Below the pieces are notes generated by a model, which ran no database searches, was not told where the DNA came from, and worked only from the letters and a program-made list of their open reading frames with translations. A stretch of 47,405 bases of DNA from Cudoniella acicularis (taxonomy: Eukaryota; Ascomycota; Leotiomycetes; Helotiales; Helotiaceae), in contig JAAMPI010000255.1 of NCBI GenBank assembly GCA_013054445.1, positions 1 to 47,405 of the forward strand, written 5' to 3'. A program made the position numbers and the translations under genes. Shown here piece after piece: positions 10,992-23,398 of this stretch. Position 1 is the stretch's first letter. Each line of letters opens with the position of its first letter.

Positions 10992-12270
10992 ATGACAGTA
11001 TTCAACGTGGACACCATAGGAGTAGAGGTCGTGAATGCCTTCCCGGACCAAGTCAGCGGCAAGACTAGTACGTTACCAACCTCCGACTCTCTTTCAGTGC
11101 TAACATTCCTCGCAGCCCTCATCACCGGCCCAAGTGGAGGCGGCATTGGAGCAGAATGCGCTCTGACACTAGCTCGCGCCAACCCTCACTGCCTGATTCT
11201 CGCAGGTCGCTCACCCAGCAAAGCCGCCCCTGTCATCGAAAAGATTCACGAAATCAACTCTGCCATTCAAGTCGTATTTATCGAGCTCGACATGCTGGAC
11301 AATCAATCCATCCGAGAAGCGATGACGAAAATCAAATCTACCACGCACAAGATCGATATTCTTATCAACAATGCTGGGGTTATGGCTGTTAGGAACTACG
11401 CAGTTTCGAAGGATGGGGTCGAAAGCCAATTTGCTGCTTGCTATCTTGGTCACTTCCTTCTCACGAATCTTCTTCTCAAGGAGGGTTTACTGGGGAGGAA
11501 TGGAGATACAATTGTCAATGTGGGAAGTTTGGGATATCAATTAGCAGAGGTTAATCTCGATGACCCGAATTTCCAGGTATTTCATCTCACATCCGCCGTC
11601 TAATGTTCAATTATTGAATAAGTTCTGATCGATCCAGAACGGGAAAACTTATAATCCCTGGAAAGCGTATGGACAAGCCAAGACGGCCCAGACACTTTTC
11701 AACGTCCTTCTTGCGAAGAAATTGGAGGGCAAAGGTGTCGCTGTACTTATTGTGCAACCTGGAGGTGAGAAGTCTTTCCATCATTGATTGTTAGATCTGA
11801 TCTAATCACTTTGCGCACAGTAACCCTCGAGAGCAAACTGCTGGCAAATTCTGGTGTGGACAATGAGCTTTTCGCAGATGCTTACAAGCTGGCTATTGAG
11901 CGAAATGATGGTAAGTGACTCAGAGTAAACATCAATTCAGATCGAGAAATCCTGCCAATCACACTGCAGGTGAGATTTTAGTGCTAATTTCGGACTATTA
12001 TAGGAAAACCTCTTCCTCCCCAAATTATGGCATCACTTCAACAATGTGCTGGTGTGGTGTTGCTTGCAGCGTTAGACCCTGCTCTTCGAGGTAAGTTAAT
12101 TCGTCCTCTTGGGAAGTCTATGCTGATAAAAGGGAAAAGATTCAAGTGGCGCATTCATCGTGGAGTGCAAGGTCTACAATGAAACGAAAGATTACGCAAC
12201 TAATGAGGCCAGCGCTTTGAAATTGTGGAAATTGAGCGAGAAATTTGTCAAAGAAGAATTCTCCCCTTAA
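10992..12270 (+). CDS. Short-chain dehydrogenase/reductase (retinol dehydrogenase/WWOX-like)
   Basis: NAD(P)-dependent oxidoreductase of the classical SDR fold; substrate unknown. Six exons: 10992-11067, 11116-11576, 11638-11764, 11821-11910, 12004-12090 and 12140-12270, summing to 972 nt, a predicted 323 residues. Removing the first 48-nt intron fuses the sequence into TLITGPSGGGIGAECALTLA, the Rossmann cofactor loop (TGxxxGIG type with an extra Gly). Further motifs are NNAGVMA, IVNVGSLGYQ (catalytic Ser) and AYGQAK (the YxxxK pair). C-terminal to these comes a VQPG..TLESKL segment typical of the WWOX/RDH group. The first intron is in-frame and without a stop, so it is easily missed. The neighbour 755 nt downstream on the same strand is the large ubiquitin-ligase gene; no functional link is evident. 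Confidence 0.9.
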
Positions 12271-13024
12271 CGGAAAATCGCTTTTGTAAGCCCTATCTAC
12301 ATTTGATGCATCGGTAGCGTAGTTGCACACCTGTAGGCCTTTTGTTTTGCCTTGTAAAAGCAAGAAATTTGGTTGTTTTAAGTGCAATCGGGTGATTTTT
12401 TGTTCTAAAGCCAGTACAACTACGTGCATTACTCCAAAAGCACGACTTAAAAAGTCAATACCTAATTCACCAGACAATTGATGGCAAGGACCCGGTAGGC
12501 TGGATCTTGTGACACAGCAGATAGGCAGCCACGTTACTAAGCGACGGCTCTAGATTAAATGTTCAGCCTCATCTTGAACTATCTCTCGGGACTCTATCTC
12601 CTACAAAACCTACCTGGGCAATGTCTTCGCCCCCTCACGTCGCGTAACATCCTCTTTTTGCCACTTGAAGAGGATATTTGCTTCTTTTATATTGACCTTG
12701 ACAACAATCCTTTTCTATTTTGGGTGTTTCTAGACAGACCTTCGACAGCCTCGCGTTGCGTCTGGTCTGGGACGTCACACTCTTTCAGTCCACCTTCAAG
12801 ATAAAACAGACCTCTCTGCTCCTTGGGGTGGAGGTGTGGCATTCACTTCCTCTTCGGCTTACCATTTACCCTTTGGCCATCAACTCTACTACACCGTCTC
12901 CGATCTCCAATCTTGAATTTCTTATCAACTCTCCGCTAACAGCCCCAGGCCTTACGGGGTTTGTCGATATCTCAAACCTATCAAATCAATGAATGCCCAT
13001 CACATTTGAAGCTACAGTCCTTCA
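12271..13024. other. Intergenic region / 5' leader of the ubiquitin-enzyme gene
   Basis: About 750 nt, pyrimidine-rich from about 12560 onward, consistent with a fungal promoter and 5' UTR. Frames at 12559-12992 are hydrophobic, CT-driven translations and are not supported as genes. Confidence 0.45.
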
Positions 13025-16000
13025 ATGGATCGATACACGATCACTGTCGCTCCTCCGGGAGTTGACCAATTTCAGCTTCTAGTCCCATTTCCTCGCGCCT
13101 CTGCCGTTTCAGCCCTAGCTGCCGAGATCAAAAAGAGAATCTTGCGACTCGACATCTGGCCTGATGTGTCTGATATCACCCTTCATCTTGGGCCTGCCAA
13201 TGGTCCTATCCTTGATCCAGATGACCTCGTCAGCGATGTTATAGCCGACCCGAAATTTGAGATCATCACTGTAACTTCTGGAGCTAGGAAACCATCAACT
13301 ACAAAGCCTGAGCAAACTAAAGTAAGTTTGTCCTCAAATACGTGTACATACGCTAACCACGTTAAATTAGGAGTCGTCTTTACCTCCAAAAGCAGTGAAA
13401 CCCTCGGGACTACAGAGCGCGTCAGAGGTCAAACTTCGTATCATCACCCCTGCCCTGGCTCGGGCTCACCAAGACGTCCGTCATATCCCGATCGTTGAAG
13501 AAGCCAGTATCACTCCGAGCAGTACTTTACGGGACTTGAACACACATGTCCACAATTTTCTCACTCTTCCCTTATCAGACTCCGTCTACGAGGACCAGGA
13601 ATGTAACTGCTCGTTTTCTAGGCAGATCAGAGAGCGGGGAATAATGAGATCTGAGGAGGAAGACAGTTCCGGAAGCGACACCTCGAAAGTGTTTGTTGTT
13701 CACGGCAGAAATCAGGTCCGCATACTGAACACGACTGCCAAGAACAAACCTTCGATTATGGATGCCGCCATTGCAGCTTTAGGAGCGGAATATGTGTCTG
13801 ATAAGAATGCTAGCTTCATTAGTGGTGGCGTTTCAGAAGATGATACCAGGTATGTAATGGGTCCCCAACGGACTACACATTCATTTCTAACAAGTGGATT
13901 TTCTTAGTGGTGATTACTGTGATTTGCCAGTCCTCTCTTTATGTTCGAAAAATCGTCATAGGAGCAGGAGCAAAGACGACGCCGAGAACAAATCAGAAGT
14001 TCCAGAACCGGACCTTACGGCATTTGGCCGAAGTGTCGTCGACATACACACCTCCGAAGCGCCCATTGAACTTTCTCAACTAAACTTGAATTTAACACTT
14101 CAGCAGCTTGGACTCATAGATCTCACCATAAACGGTGTGTTAGATATCTTTGTGGTTGAAAGAAAGGTCTCGCATCAAAATGCCGCCGAGGAGCTTGGAA
14201 AAGATGCTATTTTTCTCAATGGAGATGCTTGGGTAAGTGCACAGTATCTACTTCAACAGCATTCTGAAGCTAAACCTTAGCCTAGGGACAAGTTATTCCT
14301 CAGTCAAAACGTGGCATGTCAATGCTCCTCTCAGCTCTTCGAGTTTTCACTGGCCTCATCGGAGCAAAACACATGGATATTCAATCTCAAGATCCAGTTA
14401 TTCATGTTTTCAACCTCTTAACGCGATTTCCACCCGCCGTACGAGCTCTCCACATTCTTATGAATGGGAAAACACCACAACTCTGCGACCGTGCGGCTTT
14501 TTCTCAGTCAATTTGCGAAGTACTCAAGGAGTTGGTCCCGCGTCAGCTGATAAACACAGATAATGGTCGAGTTTTCGAGGGGGCTCGACTTTTATTCGGA
14601 CTAATACTTGAGAATTCAAAGCACTTGAAACTCGCCGATGCGAGCCAGACACCATACATTTCTGCTTTGAAGGTTCTTGACCTGCGGAATACCTTCACCA
14701 TGGAACCAATAGCACATCCAGTCCAAACATCATTCGGTCTAGTTGAACGAGGCTACTATGAAGCTTTGAAGGAAGGTGGCATGCTATCCTGGAAAACTGG
14801 AGAGGCCCCATTGTCAGCCCTTCCACTTGATACACGAACTCGACGAATTGCACTATTGTGTGGGGGGATTATCCATCAAATTACGACATTGGACACAAAT
14901 CTCCTTCTCAACTCAGTATCTGCGTACTCGAGTAGGAATCATGCCGCGGTGATTAACTCTCGTGAGCTATCTGATCTACAGCAACATGCGGTCCTGTGCT
15001 CCAGAAATAACTTGTCCGTTCTTGCTCCCTCCACGCTGCCTTCAGCACAAGCACCTGCTTTGACACTTGATCGTTTGGGAAATCTTGCGGTATATGTCGG
15101 TCGACCTCCTTGCGCAGACCCAGGCAAAGATATCGCAATCTTTCGTCCAACAGATGGAGGTGAGGAGAATGTCGACGTCTCGATCATCACGCAGCTTCTT
15201 GTGCCTATCCTTGAGAAGAGGGAATCAGACGGTACCGCAGTGTTTGATGCCTTTGGGGACAACTTCCAGCGAAAATCCAGGACGCCAGATGAAATTATTA
15301 TGCTCTGTGTCGATTGCAGCGCAAGTATGCGAGATGATAACGACTTTTCCGAAATCAAAGATGACGATGGTGTTAAAGATATCACAAAAGCCGATACTAC
15401 CAGTGTAGTAGATAGTGCAACTTTCATACCCGCAAACTTGGATGAAAGGAAGAGTAAGTTCTGTTTTATTTTCAATTCATTAATGGTGTCAGAACCAGAG
15501 ATCAGAACCAAAACATCTTCTCACTCACCAAAGATATCTATCTAAATTATTCATTGCTGCAGTGCCTAAATCAGAGAATATTGGCTAATGCTCCGTAGCT
15601 TTACTATCCGAACACGAATCCATCGATGATATCCTCTGTATCATCCATAACACGTCCGCTCGGAAGCGCCAAGAGGTCGCCGAGAAGATTTTACAAATCC
15701 TCAGTGGCTTGTACTCCAAAGAACTTTCGTACAGAACCAAAAAGCTCGAGGAACTTCGGAGAACATTGACATATGGTTTCCTTCGAGCCCAGTCGGAAAT
15801 GCACGAATCTTCCATTGCCAAACTCAAAACCTTCATTGCCGGTCTTGTCACACATGAGGAGGCAATTTGCGACTTTCTGATCTACAGGGCAACGAATGCC
15901 GCTATTCTTGATGTCCCATGGACTTGGTCATTAGGAGATGAAATTCCCCAAATACCAACGGCCACAACAGGGGAATCTTCAAATCCTATTACTATGAGGC

Positions 16001-18796
16001 CCTTCTCTGTGCCACCTTCATTTCTATGCCCAATTTCCCAAGAATTGATGAATGATCCGGTGAATACGTGTGACGGGTTTACTTTTGAGCGAAATAATAT
16101 CGAAAGGTATGCTGATCACCTAAATTTTCATGCCTTGAGAAAAATTCAAGCTAACAGCCGAGTAGATGGTTTCAGATTCGACAATCCTCTCCATTAACCG
16201 GGTTGTCTCTTGAGAATGCCGAAGTGGTTTTCAATGGCCAGCTTGCAAATGACATAAATAAATGGATACAAGCGGACCACCTGATAGCCACGGCCCCGCG
16301 GTATAATTCTACGGAAACCACGACAAGTAGACAATTACGGTCATCTGGCAGAGAACAGACCTTGAACATACGCTTTTTCAGCCGCTTAGGTTCTTTCACA
16401 AGGGAAGTTCCAAAATCCCTCACTGTCACTACACTTTACAGAATAGCTTTTCAGGGTATCAAAGGCCGTCATACAGTTTTCGAATTGAACTCTGAGAACG
16501 TCTTCCTCGCTCCCTCTGCGCAACCAATATCATCCACAAATCTTCACGACAATTCGATAGTCCATATCAATGCGCGCGAATTGGACAGCCTTACTGCTTC
16601 GGCTGATCAGGGCACGAGTTCCCCAGAAGTCTGTCTGGTCAAGGTGTATGAGAATTTCGCTCATGTGTTGTTTTCCTATTGGACCCCGAAAAATACGACG
16701 AAAACCCTAGCGTCAGTTGTTTTCCGGTACTGGAGATACCGATTTAACCAAACCCCCCGCCAGGTTCCGAGGGACTTTGTCATCTGGACAGAACTTCGGG
16801 ACCAAGGCGACACACACATTGTTGGTAGCACACCGTGTCACTGGGAACCTTTGTCTACGTATCTTAAGCCTTCATCTGCTATGGGAAAGCTCAAGGATGA
16901 AAAGGTGTACGACCCAGTAACTCCAGACAATGAAGACGTAGATATGAATGGTCCTCAACCTTTGGTATTAAAGATACTGCTGGGTGGCGAGGGGAAGAAG
17001 AAGCGGCCAGGAAATAATCTGTCACGAGTGAGTACTGATTAGCTCTGTGCTTCTTTGCCATGCGTTTCCCTGCTAAGAGACATGATTTACTAACACTCAT
17101 ATTCAGCTTGATGTTCTGAAAACGATGTTTGATGCTTTCGTGAACAGGATATTGGCTTATAATTTCCAAACTCATCTTGGTAAGTATTGGCTCAAAATTT
17201 CAGTTCATTACGTTAATTTGACCTCTAGGCCTGATCACCTTCAAGTCATCGGCAAATGTTGCGCAAGAAATGACTCACGCGGTGGAAATCTTTCGGCACA
17301 AGCTGAATAATATGGATGCAGCTGGAGATACCGCATGTAAGTAATTTATTTCTTTGTCCAATTTTCTAAATTCCCTATCACAATTGTATGCTTTTCGCCC
17401 TCCCTGTTCCTCAGCTCCCGAATTCGAGAAAAAGCATCGTGCTAATTTGTTGAAGTGTGGGAGGCACTAGCTCTTGCTAATGACCAATTGTCCGAGTATC
17501 AATTGAAATTCCCTAAAGCCAAGAAGAGAATCATTTGCATCTCCGACGGAAGAGATACCAATTCTAAGAAGTCAGCTAGCGAGGTTTCTTGGGGTCTATT
17601 CGTAAGTCATAATTTTTGACGGTGTTACTTCTACACCACAGTCGCACTTGCTAAATTTTGGCAGAAAAATGGTGTAGTCGTAGATTCATTCAGCCTTGGA
17701 AACGAGGATAACGTTGATCTTCGAACATTGTCGTATCTCTCCGGTGGTTACAAGTTCAAGCCACAGTCCCTGGAGCAAGCTATGGCAATTTGCGAGATGG
17801 AGCCTGTTCTGAGCCAGCTCGAGCGGCCTTCTGTTACTGTTCCTCCCGAGGCATATTCGCACGGATATGACTCGAACTTGTGAGTTTAGTCACAGTTGTA
17901 TTCTGATATATTGACTAACGAGCTTGTCAGGCGTTTCGTGTTTGCCAAAGACAAGGCGATTCCAGAAACCATTACGCGTGACGTCTTCCCACAACGAAAG
18001 GAGCACCCTAATTTGAAAGACCAATTCGTCCAACTCTCCACCACTGCCACAAATGTATCCGGGGGATCTAGTCATAGTACGAATTTGAGAACTTCAAGAA
18101 TTCCTATTGAGGTTCGTAACTATGAACTCGCCATCCATTGTGCTTGATTTTACCTCGATGAACGTACTAACTCGACTGTATAGATCCGGCAAATTGTTGC
18201 CAATCCTCATCCCCACTACGATGTTTATGCTTCCGAGTCGAATATGGCTTTCTGGAAAGTTGTTATGCAGGGAGTAAGTCCTAAAGATTTGTTGATCCTT
18301 ATTTTCAATGGCTAATGCTTATGCAGCCACCTGAGAGTGCTTACTCGGACGGTGTTTTCATCTTGTATCTGGACATGGAAGAGGATTATCCAACTTTCGC
18401 TCCGAAGTGTCGATTCGTCACTCCAATCTACCACCCAAACATCAACCGACATGGCAAGGTCTGTCACAGTATTCTTGATCGTAAGTATTCAGTGTGAGCA
18501 GCTTCCAGTATCCAAATTAATTGTGTCTGTGCAGGAAACTGGACATCGGATACCACCAACTTGCAAGTCATCAACACGATCTATTCGCTTCTCTTGGTAC
18601 CTGAGTTCAGCGATCCTATGTAAGTGACCTAACCTTCCCTTCTGGCTACGTATCTCTGACATTTTGTAGCAACGCCGTGGTGACGCTCAACTTCCACTGG
18701 GACGAGGTTGCTTTCCGTGATGAAGCCAAAACTCATATCCAGAAGCATGCGACAAAGACTCGGGCAGAATGGAAAGCTGAGATCCTGAACGAATGA
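13025..18796 (+). CDS. Single-chain ubiquitin E2-E3 fusion: Ubl, VWA split by U-box, UBC
   Basis: Fifteen exons: 13025-13321, 13371-13849, 13908-14232, 14286-15453, 15599-16106, 16166-17027, 17107-17179, 17229-17336, 17456-17601, 17665-17879, 17931-18111, 18184-18273, 18327-18480, 18535-18619, 18670-18796. They sum to 4818 nt, a predicted 1605 residues, and every phase agrees. Order: ubiquitin-like N-terminus (about 5-85); possible second Ubl (about 115-200); alpha/beta region of unknown family (about 370-690); VWA first half with the MIDAS motif DCSAS at 710-714; helical segment (about 757-890); U-box (about 895-966; FLCPISQELMNDPV, CDGFTFER, SPLTG); Ubl-like segment (about 989-1066); VWA second half (about 1214-1375; GDTALWEA, ICISDGRDT); C-terminal E2 (about 1450-1600) with HPN at 1520-1522 and catalytic Cys1530 in GKVCHSIL. 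Predicted role: E2 and E3 activity in one chain, with VWA as possible substrate platform. Domain calls are strong; function is inference. Confidence 0.88.
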
Positions 18797-19664
18797 TGAA
18801 CTTGTATATGAATTGATGCCATAATTTCACAAGGGGGGGGTTTGATATTTTGCTGTCACAATATCACTGATGAAGGCATCCCAGCCACGTCTGCTCCTTC
18901 TAGATTTGTATCTCTGACTTACTTTGGGGGCAGAATTGAGGAGAAGCATGCTGTCTCTAAGTCAATCTGAGGCCAGCACTAGGAATAAATCAATGAAACA
19001 ATACCATAAACCGTTTCTCTGTCACATCAAAGCCTGCACTGCCCATTCGTCACATTTACTACTTTTCGTGTTCGTATCCAGGAACAATGCAACCCACCAT
19101 GCTTTGGATAATTAGATAGATAGCCACTGGCTATTGTGTTACAGTACAGCTGGCTTACTGCCGAGAGCTACCCTGCGACCCACCCGGATGAGTGAGTGCC
19201 GAGCGAATCGAGCGATGGAACTATAAAGTGGGCTGCATCAATTCGGATTGTTGATCAACGTTCCCGGCAGCCTATTGGACGGTTAGTAGCTTGGGCCTTG
19301 GGGTACCATCGGGGGCTTCACCTGCGGAGGGGCAGCTGCAGGCATGTTTATGGGAAATCTTTGATGGAGATGATCATTTCGGCGCGAATGATTCGAGTTT
19401 AGTACTCGCTTGTTCCAGCTTCCCGCTTAGACTGCAGCTCAAGGTCAAGGTGTAGGAGATCCTCGTGGATCATTTGCCCAAATGAACAACAGGAAGTTTT
19501 TTGTTGGAGATATAAGGTTAAGGTTCGCCTTGTCTGCTTCCCCCCCACATCCCCCTCCCCCCGTCTCATATTTATTGCCGAGTTCCTTGTCATGTCGTTC
19601 CTCGACGACACCTCATAAAATATCAACTTCGCTTTCATTCGACATCCACTCTCATTGCTGCATC
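18797..19664. other. Intergenic region between the E2-E3 gene and a P450
   Basis: 3' flank of the ubiquitin gene, with a G-run at about 18831-18840, then the P450 promoter. A very C-rich pyrimidine tract near 19540-19562 lies about 100-125 nt before the P450 start, as is usual in fungal leaders. No further gene is seen. Confidence 0.45.
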
Positions 19665-21440
19665 ATGGCGTCTATCGCAGCATTCAGCGAATTCAAGGCT
19701 TTTGCCATCAAATCTCCTCTAATATTGAGCGCGGTGTCTTTTCTTGTTGTTGCTGCTTTCGTACGGTACCTCCTCAGCCGCCCCAAACGACTCGATCTAC
19801 CAGTCGTGGGCTCACCTGATACTAAGAATTGGCAGAAGGAGTTGATCAAGGGGACTTTAAAAGTGAGTTGACGCTCTTTCCCATGAGATTAACACTATGA
19901 CGCGCCGAAGCTGATGTACAATCGAGTAGTATCCAGACACTCCCTTCATTCTGGCACTATCACCGCCGATGGTTATACTCCCAATATCCTTGATGAACGA
20001 AGTCAGAAATCTCCCCGACCACATCGTGAGTTTTATGGGCGAGGTTCGTCGGATGTTCATGAGTAGGCACACTGGTATCGGCGAAGAAAGACCCGAGGTC
20101 ACTGCAGCCGTGAAAGTTGATTTGACGCGACATATTGCCAGCCTTCTGAGTGGACTTCAAGATGAAGCCCGGTACGCACTAAACCAGGAATTCGGCCCAT
20201 GCGAGGATTGGACACCGATCGCACCCTACGGGAAGCTTGCTCGCATCGTGGCATTATTGAGCGGACGTGTCTTTGTAGGCCGGCCTTTGAGCAGAGAAGA
20301 AGAATGGATCGACTCAACGACCAAGTTCGCAGCGGATTGCGCAGCTTCCAGACTGGCTACTCTGAAGTGGAAAATCTGGCTTCGACCATTTGTCGCCCCC
20401 TTTATCCCCGAGATCAGAAGACTCAATCGGCACAAATCTCGGGGTGCACAACTTCTGGCACCTATCCTCAAGGAATGCTTGGCGAAAGCACAGAATGAAA
20501 AACCTCAGGACGATGACTTTGAAGATGAACAAGGAGTGTTTATCTCCTGGATTCTCAGTCATACACACCATAAGGAGCGTGCTGATCCACTGGTTTTGGC
20601 TAATAATCAGATGATGTGTATGTTTTTCCGCTTTTGTCGAATTTGTGTCAGGAGCTTACAGTGCCTTCAGTGTCATTTGCTGCGATCCACACGACAACCA
20701 TGGCGGTGTGTCACGCTGTATATGACATTGCCTGCAGACCTGAATACATCGAACCTTTACGCGAGGAGATTAACAAAGTCCTCCAAGAAGATGGCTACGA
20801 TATTGACGGCGAAGGTTTCCTCCAGCTCAAGAAAACAAGCATGTCCAAACTCCGCAAACTCGACAGTTTCCTCAAAGAAACCCAACGACTTTCTCCTCCA
20901 GGTTTCAGTACGTATTTCGCTCAAGAACCGTGAAATTCTCTCCACTTACACCAATATCTAGTCTCAAACGTCCGCCTAGTACACACCGACCTCACCCTCC
21001 CAACAGGCCACACCCTCCCCAAAGGCACCCGCTTCGCGCTCCCCTCCTACATCGTGCACACCTCCCCCACCACCGAAACCTTCTCACCCACCTACAACCC
21101 CCCCGGGACCAAACCCCCCACAGAATTCGACGGATTTCGCTTCTCCAACCTACGCTCTATGCCAGGCAAAGAAAACAAACACCAATTCGTAACCACTTCC
21201 CCTGATTCCCTCAATTTCGGTTACGGTAATCATGCGTGTCCCGGACGTTTCTTTGCCGGTAATGAGATTAAGGTTATTTTGATTGAGTTGTTGAGGAATT
21301 GGGATATCAGGTTGAAGGGGGATACGGAGGGGAAGGGGGGAGAGGACAAGAGGCCGGAGAATATTGTTCAGGAGTTTTCTGTGATGCCGAATATGGTTGC
21401 GGAGATTGAGTTTCGGAGAAGGAAGGATCAGGAGGTTTGA
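19665..21440 (+). CDS. Cytochrome P450 monooxygenase (fungal secondary-metabolism type)
   Basis: Four exons: 19665-19862, 19930-20617, 20662-20907 and 20962-21440, summing to 1611 nt, a predicted 536 residues. A membrane anchor lies at about 16-34 (SPLILSAVSFLVVAAFVRYL), so the enzyme should sit on the ER. The I-helix reads SFAAIHTTT rather than the canonical AGxDT, a variant I associate with fungal terpenoid P450s such as ent-kaurene-oxidase-like enzymes. The K-helix ExxR is in FLKETQRLSP. The heme loop FGYGNHACPGRFFA places the iron-ligating Cys at residue 470. The enzyme is predicted to be a complete, active P450; substrate not identifiable. It stands at the left edge of the P450/acyltransferase/sterol-enzyme block and runs toward the MBOAT gene. 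Confidence 0.93.
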
Positions 21441-21854
21441 GGGATGCAGACAGATCTTTGCTTATGCTTACTGGGGTGGCTTGCATGGCTTTGGATGATT
21501 TTTTCTCAAGACGTTGATTTCTCGCTGCACTTAACGTCTTCACACCGCATGGTTTTCAGCTATTCCATGACTAAGATAAGTTTCAAGTTCCATTTGTGAT
21601 ATCTGAAATACTTCTTCCCTCATTGAGAAAGCGGATAATAAACAAGGTTTTGTGGGCATGCGCTAGTGTACCCCAAGCTGCCGGTAGAATTTTGTTGGAT
21701 TTAGTTCCGAACCTGAACATGAGTTGTCATTTGTGAGGCTCGGTTGGATAAAAGTCCGTCAGATGGAGTAGTGCGCCGTTGTACTTCGTACTCCGGCCGG
21801 TTTGTGTTCTAACTCTGCCCCATAGGCTACACAATGTCGCAGTGGCGTGCTTCT
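21441..21854. other. Convergent 3' intergenic gap
   Basis: Short gap between the 3' ends of the P450 (plus) and the acyltransferase (minus). No gene or structured RNA is recognised. Confidence 0.45.
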
Positions 21855-23398
21855 TCAAGATTTTAATTTTAGAAAATTCCCAAAACAAATCTCTTCATCT
21901 AAAAGAAAAAAATATAAAATAATAATTGAACTGTTTAAATTAAACTTTTGATTGTATTTATTGATAAATGTAATAGTTAGTCTCAAAAAATTTCTCGGAG
22001 ATATGAATCTGCTCAGAACATCAAAAGGTAGAATCCTATCCCAATCCGGAAACATATCTACCTCCAACGTCGTTTTCACCGGCAAAGGCGTCGACCAAGC
22101 AAACCAAATCACAGCCCAGAAATAACCCACCACCTTCCTCCACCACTGCCCCCTTCCTTTCTCTTCCCCTCTCCAAGCCCTAAACCCAGCTTGAACTGCG
22201 TCCTCAACTATGATTGCAAAAGCTTGCATGGTATAAAACAGCAACTCGGTTTGAAAAGGTAACCCAACACTGGCATTTATCAGACCGTGGAAGATGCCAG
22301 ATATGATGAAGGTTAGCAGGAGTAGGCCGTATCTTGCTGTCAGTGTTCCCTTGCGTAGTCGTAGGATTGAGAAAATAGTGAAGTGGGCTGGGGCGTGGAG
22401 GCGTTGACGCATGTTTTGTTGCCAGAAGGTGCTGGGAAGAATTAGTTTCGTTAACGAACAAAAACACGAAATATTGAGAATAAGAGATAAAATAAGCCAA
22501 CAAGGCAGAAAAAGACTACCGCGAGAATCAAAGTTGAAACGTGAAAGGAAAAAAAGACCTACCCCCAGAATTGCCTCACCGACCAGCTTTCAAACAAAGA
22601 TCCAAACATGGGTCTCCAATCCCGCGGCTCGCTGATCCTGGTGGCCACACTTGCGAAAGCCAGCAAACTGTATAATCCATCTAGGATTTCATACATTGCT
22701 ATCCTTATTAAGATCGTCGTGACGATCTTCTCAACGGTTTTTTTGACGGTTAAGTCATGATATCCGGCAAAGAGCGCGATAAACCCTCTTGAAACCTCAT
22801 CGGTGCCATTTTCATTTTCCATGACTGGACTTCCCGGTGGCAGAGCAACGTCGGAAAGTAAATCTAAACCGTTCAAAACTAAGATAGCAATCACAAGCCT
22901 CATCAAATGGCCACGAAGGAAAGCCATCCGCGACGGTGTCCATTCCGGCGCCGAAGCTCGAAAATACGGCACATGATTAACCTCCCACGGTGAATTTGGA
23001 AGCCTCGAGGCCTCGCTGGCATAAAAAGCAAATGCGAAACGGGACTTCTGAGCAGCTGGCCATTTAGACTTAGAACGCGGCAACAACTGCACTGGAGTCA
23101 GACCTCCCCAGGCTGCTGTTGGACCTCGCGCTTCGAAGCTCCAACGGCTCAAAAGAGCTACATCCAAATACTGGAGACAGAGACCGAGGGCATTGGAGAC
23201 AAGGAAGACGGCGTAGATGCTGCGGGTTACTTGGCTAGCGGTGGTTGAGGCGATTGTTGCGGTGATTGAGAGGAGGAGGATGAAGATGGGGAGACGGAGA
23301 GATGAGGTTGCGGATGTGTCGCCGATTGTTACTGCTACTGTGATGAAGAGGAGGGCGTTGGCGAGGAGGGGGTACATTGGGAGCTGAGTGGATGCCAT
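21855..23398 (-). CDS. MBOAT / wax-synthase-domain O-acyltransferase
   Basis: Membrane-bound acyltransferase expected to transfer an acyl group, often acetyl in fungal terpenoid pathways, to a hydroxyl. Two exons: 23398-22563 and 22431-21855, summing to 1413 nt, a predicted 470 residues. The start MASTQLPMYPLLANALL enters the first of several hydrophobic segments. Splicing at a 131-nt intron produces the family motif SVRQFWGTFWQQNMR. The putative catalytic His is in SGIFHGL. The C-terminal roughly 35 residues, after FISPRN, come from very AT-rich DNA (Asn/Ile/Phe/Leu/Lys-rich) and look unlike the rest. The natural end may have been lost, or a further 3' intron exists, since a CTTTTAG acceptor-like site lies there. 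It is divergent from the Erg28-like gene, 648 nt away, so the two could share a promoter. Confidence 0.88.

Noticed and set aside
10548..10995. Plus-strand frames upstream of the short-chain dehydrogenase
   Set aside because: No family resemblance and they overlap each other in different frames; likely promoter DNA.
12559..12992. Two overlapping plus-strand frames before the E2-E3 gene
   Set aside because: Hydrophobic products of CT-rich leader DNA; no splice junction connects them to the gene start.
13684..13720. VFVVHGRN near residue 210 of the E2-E3 protein, resembling the start of TIR-like nucleotide-binding domains (KVFIVHGH type)
   Set aside because: The residues that follow lack the rest of such a domain (no conserved Glu region or later strands). 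It is probably a chance beta-strand or part of a ubiquitin-like fold.
14939..15511. 190-codon minus-strand frame
   Set aside because: Antisense shadow of exon 4 of the E2-E3 gene; the sense frame has recognisable domains.
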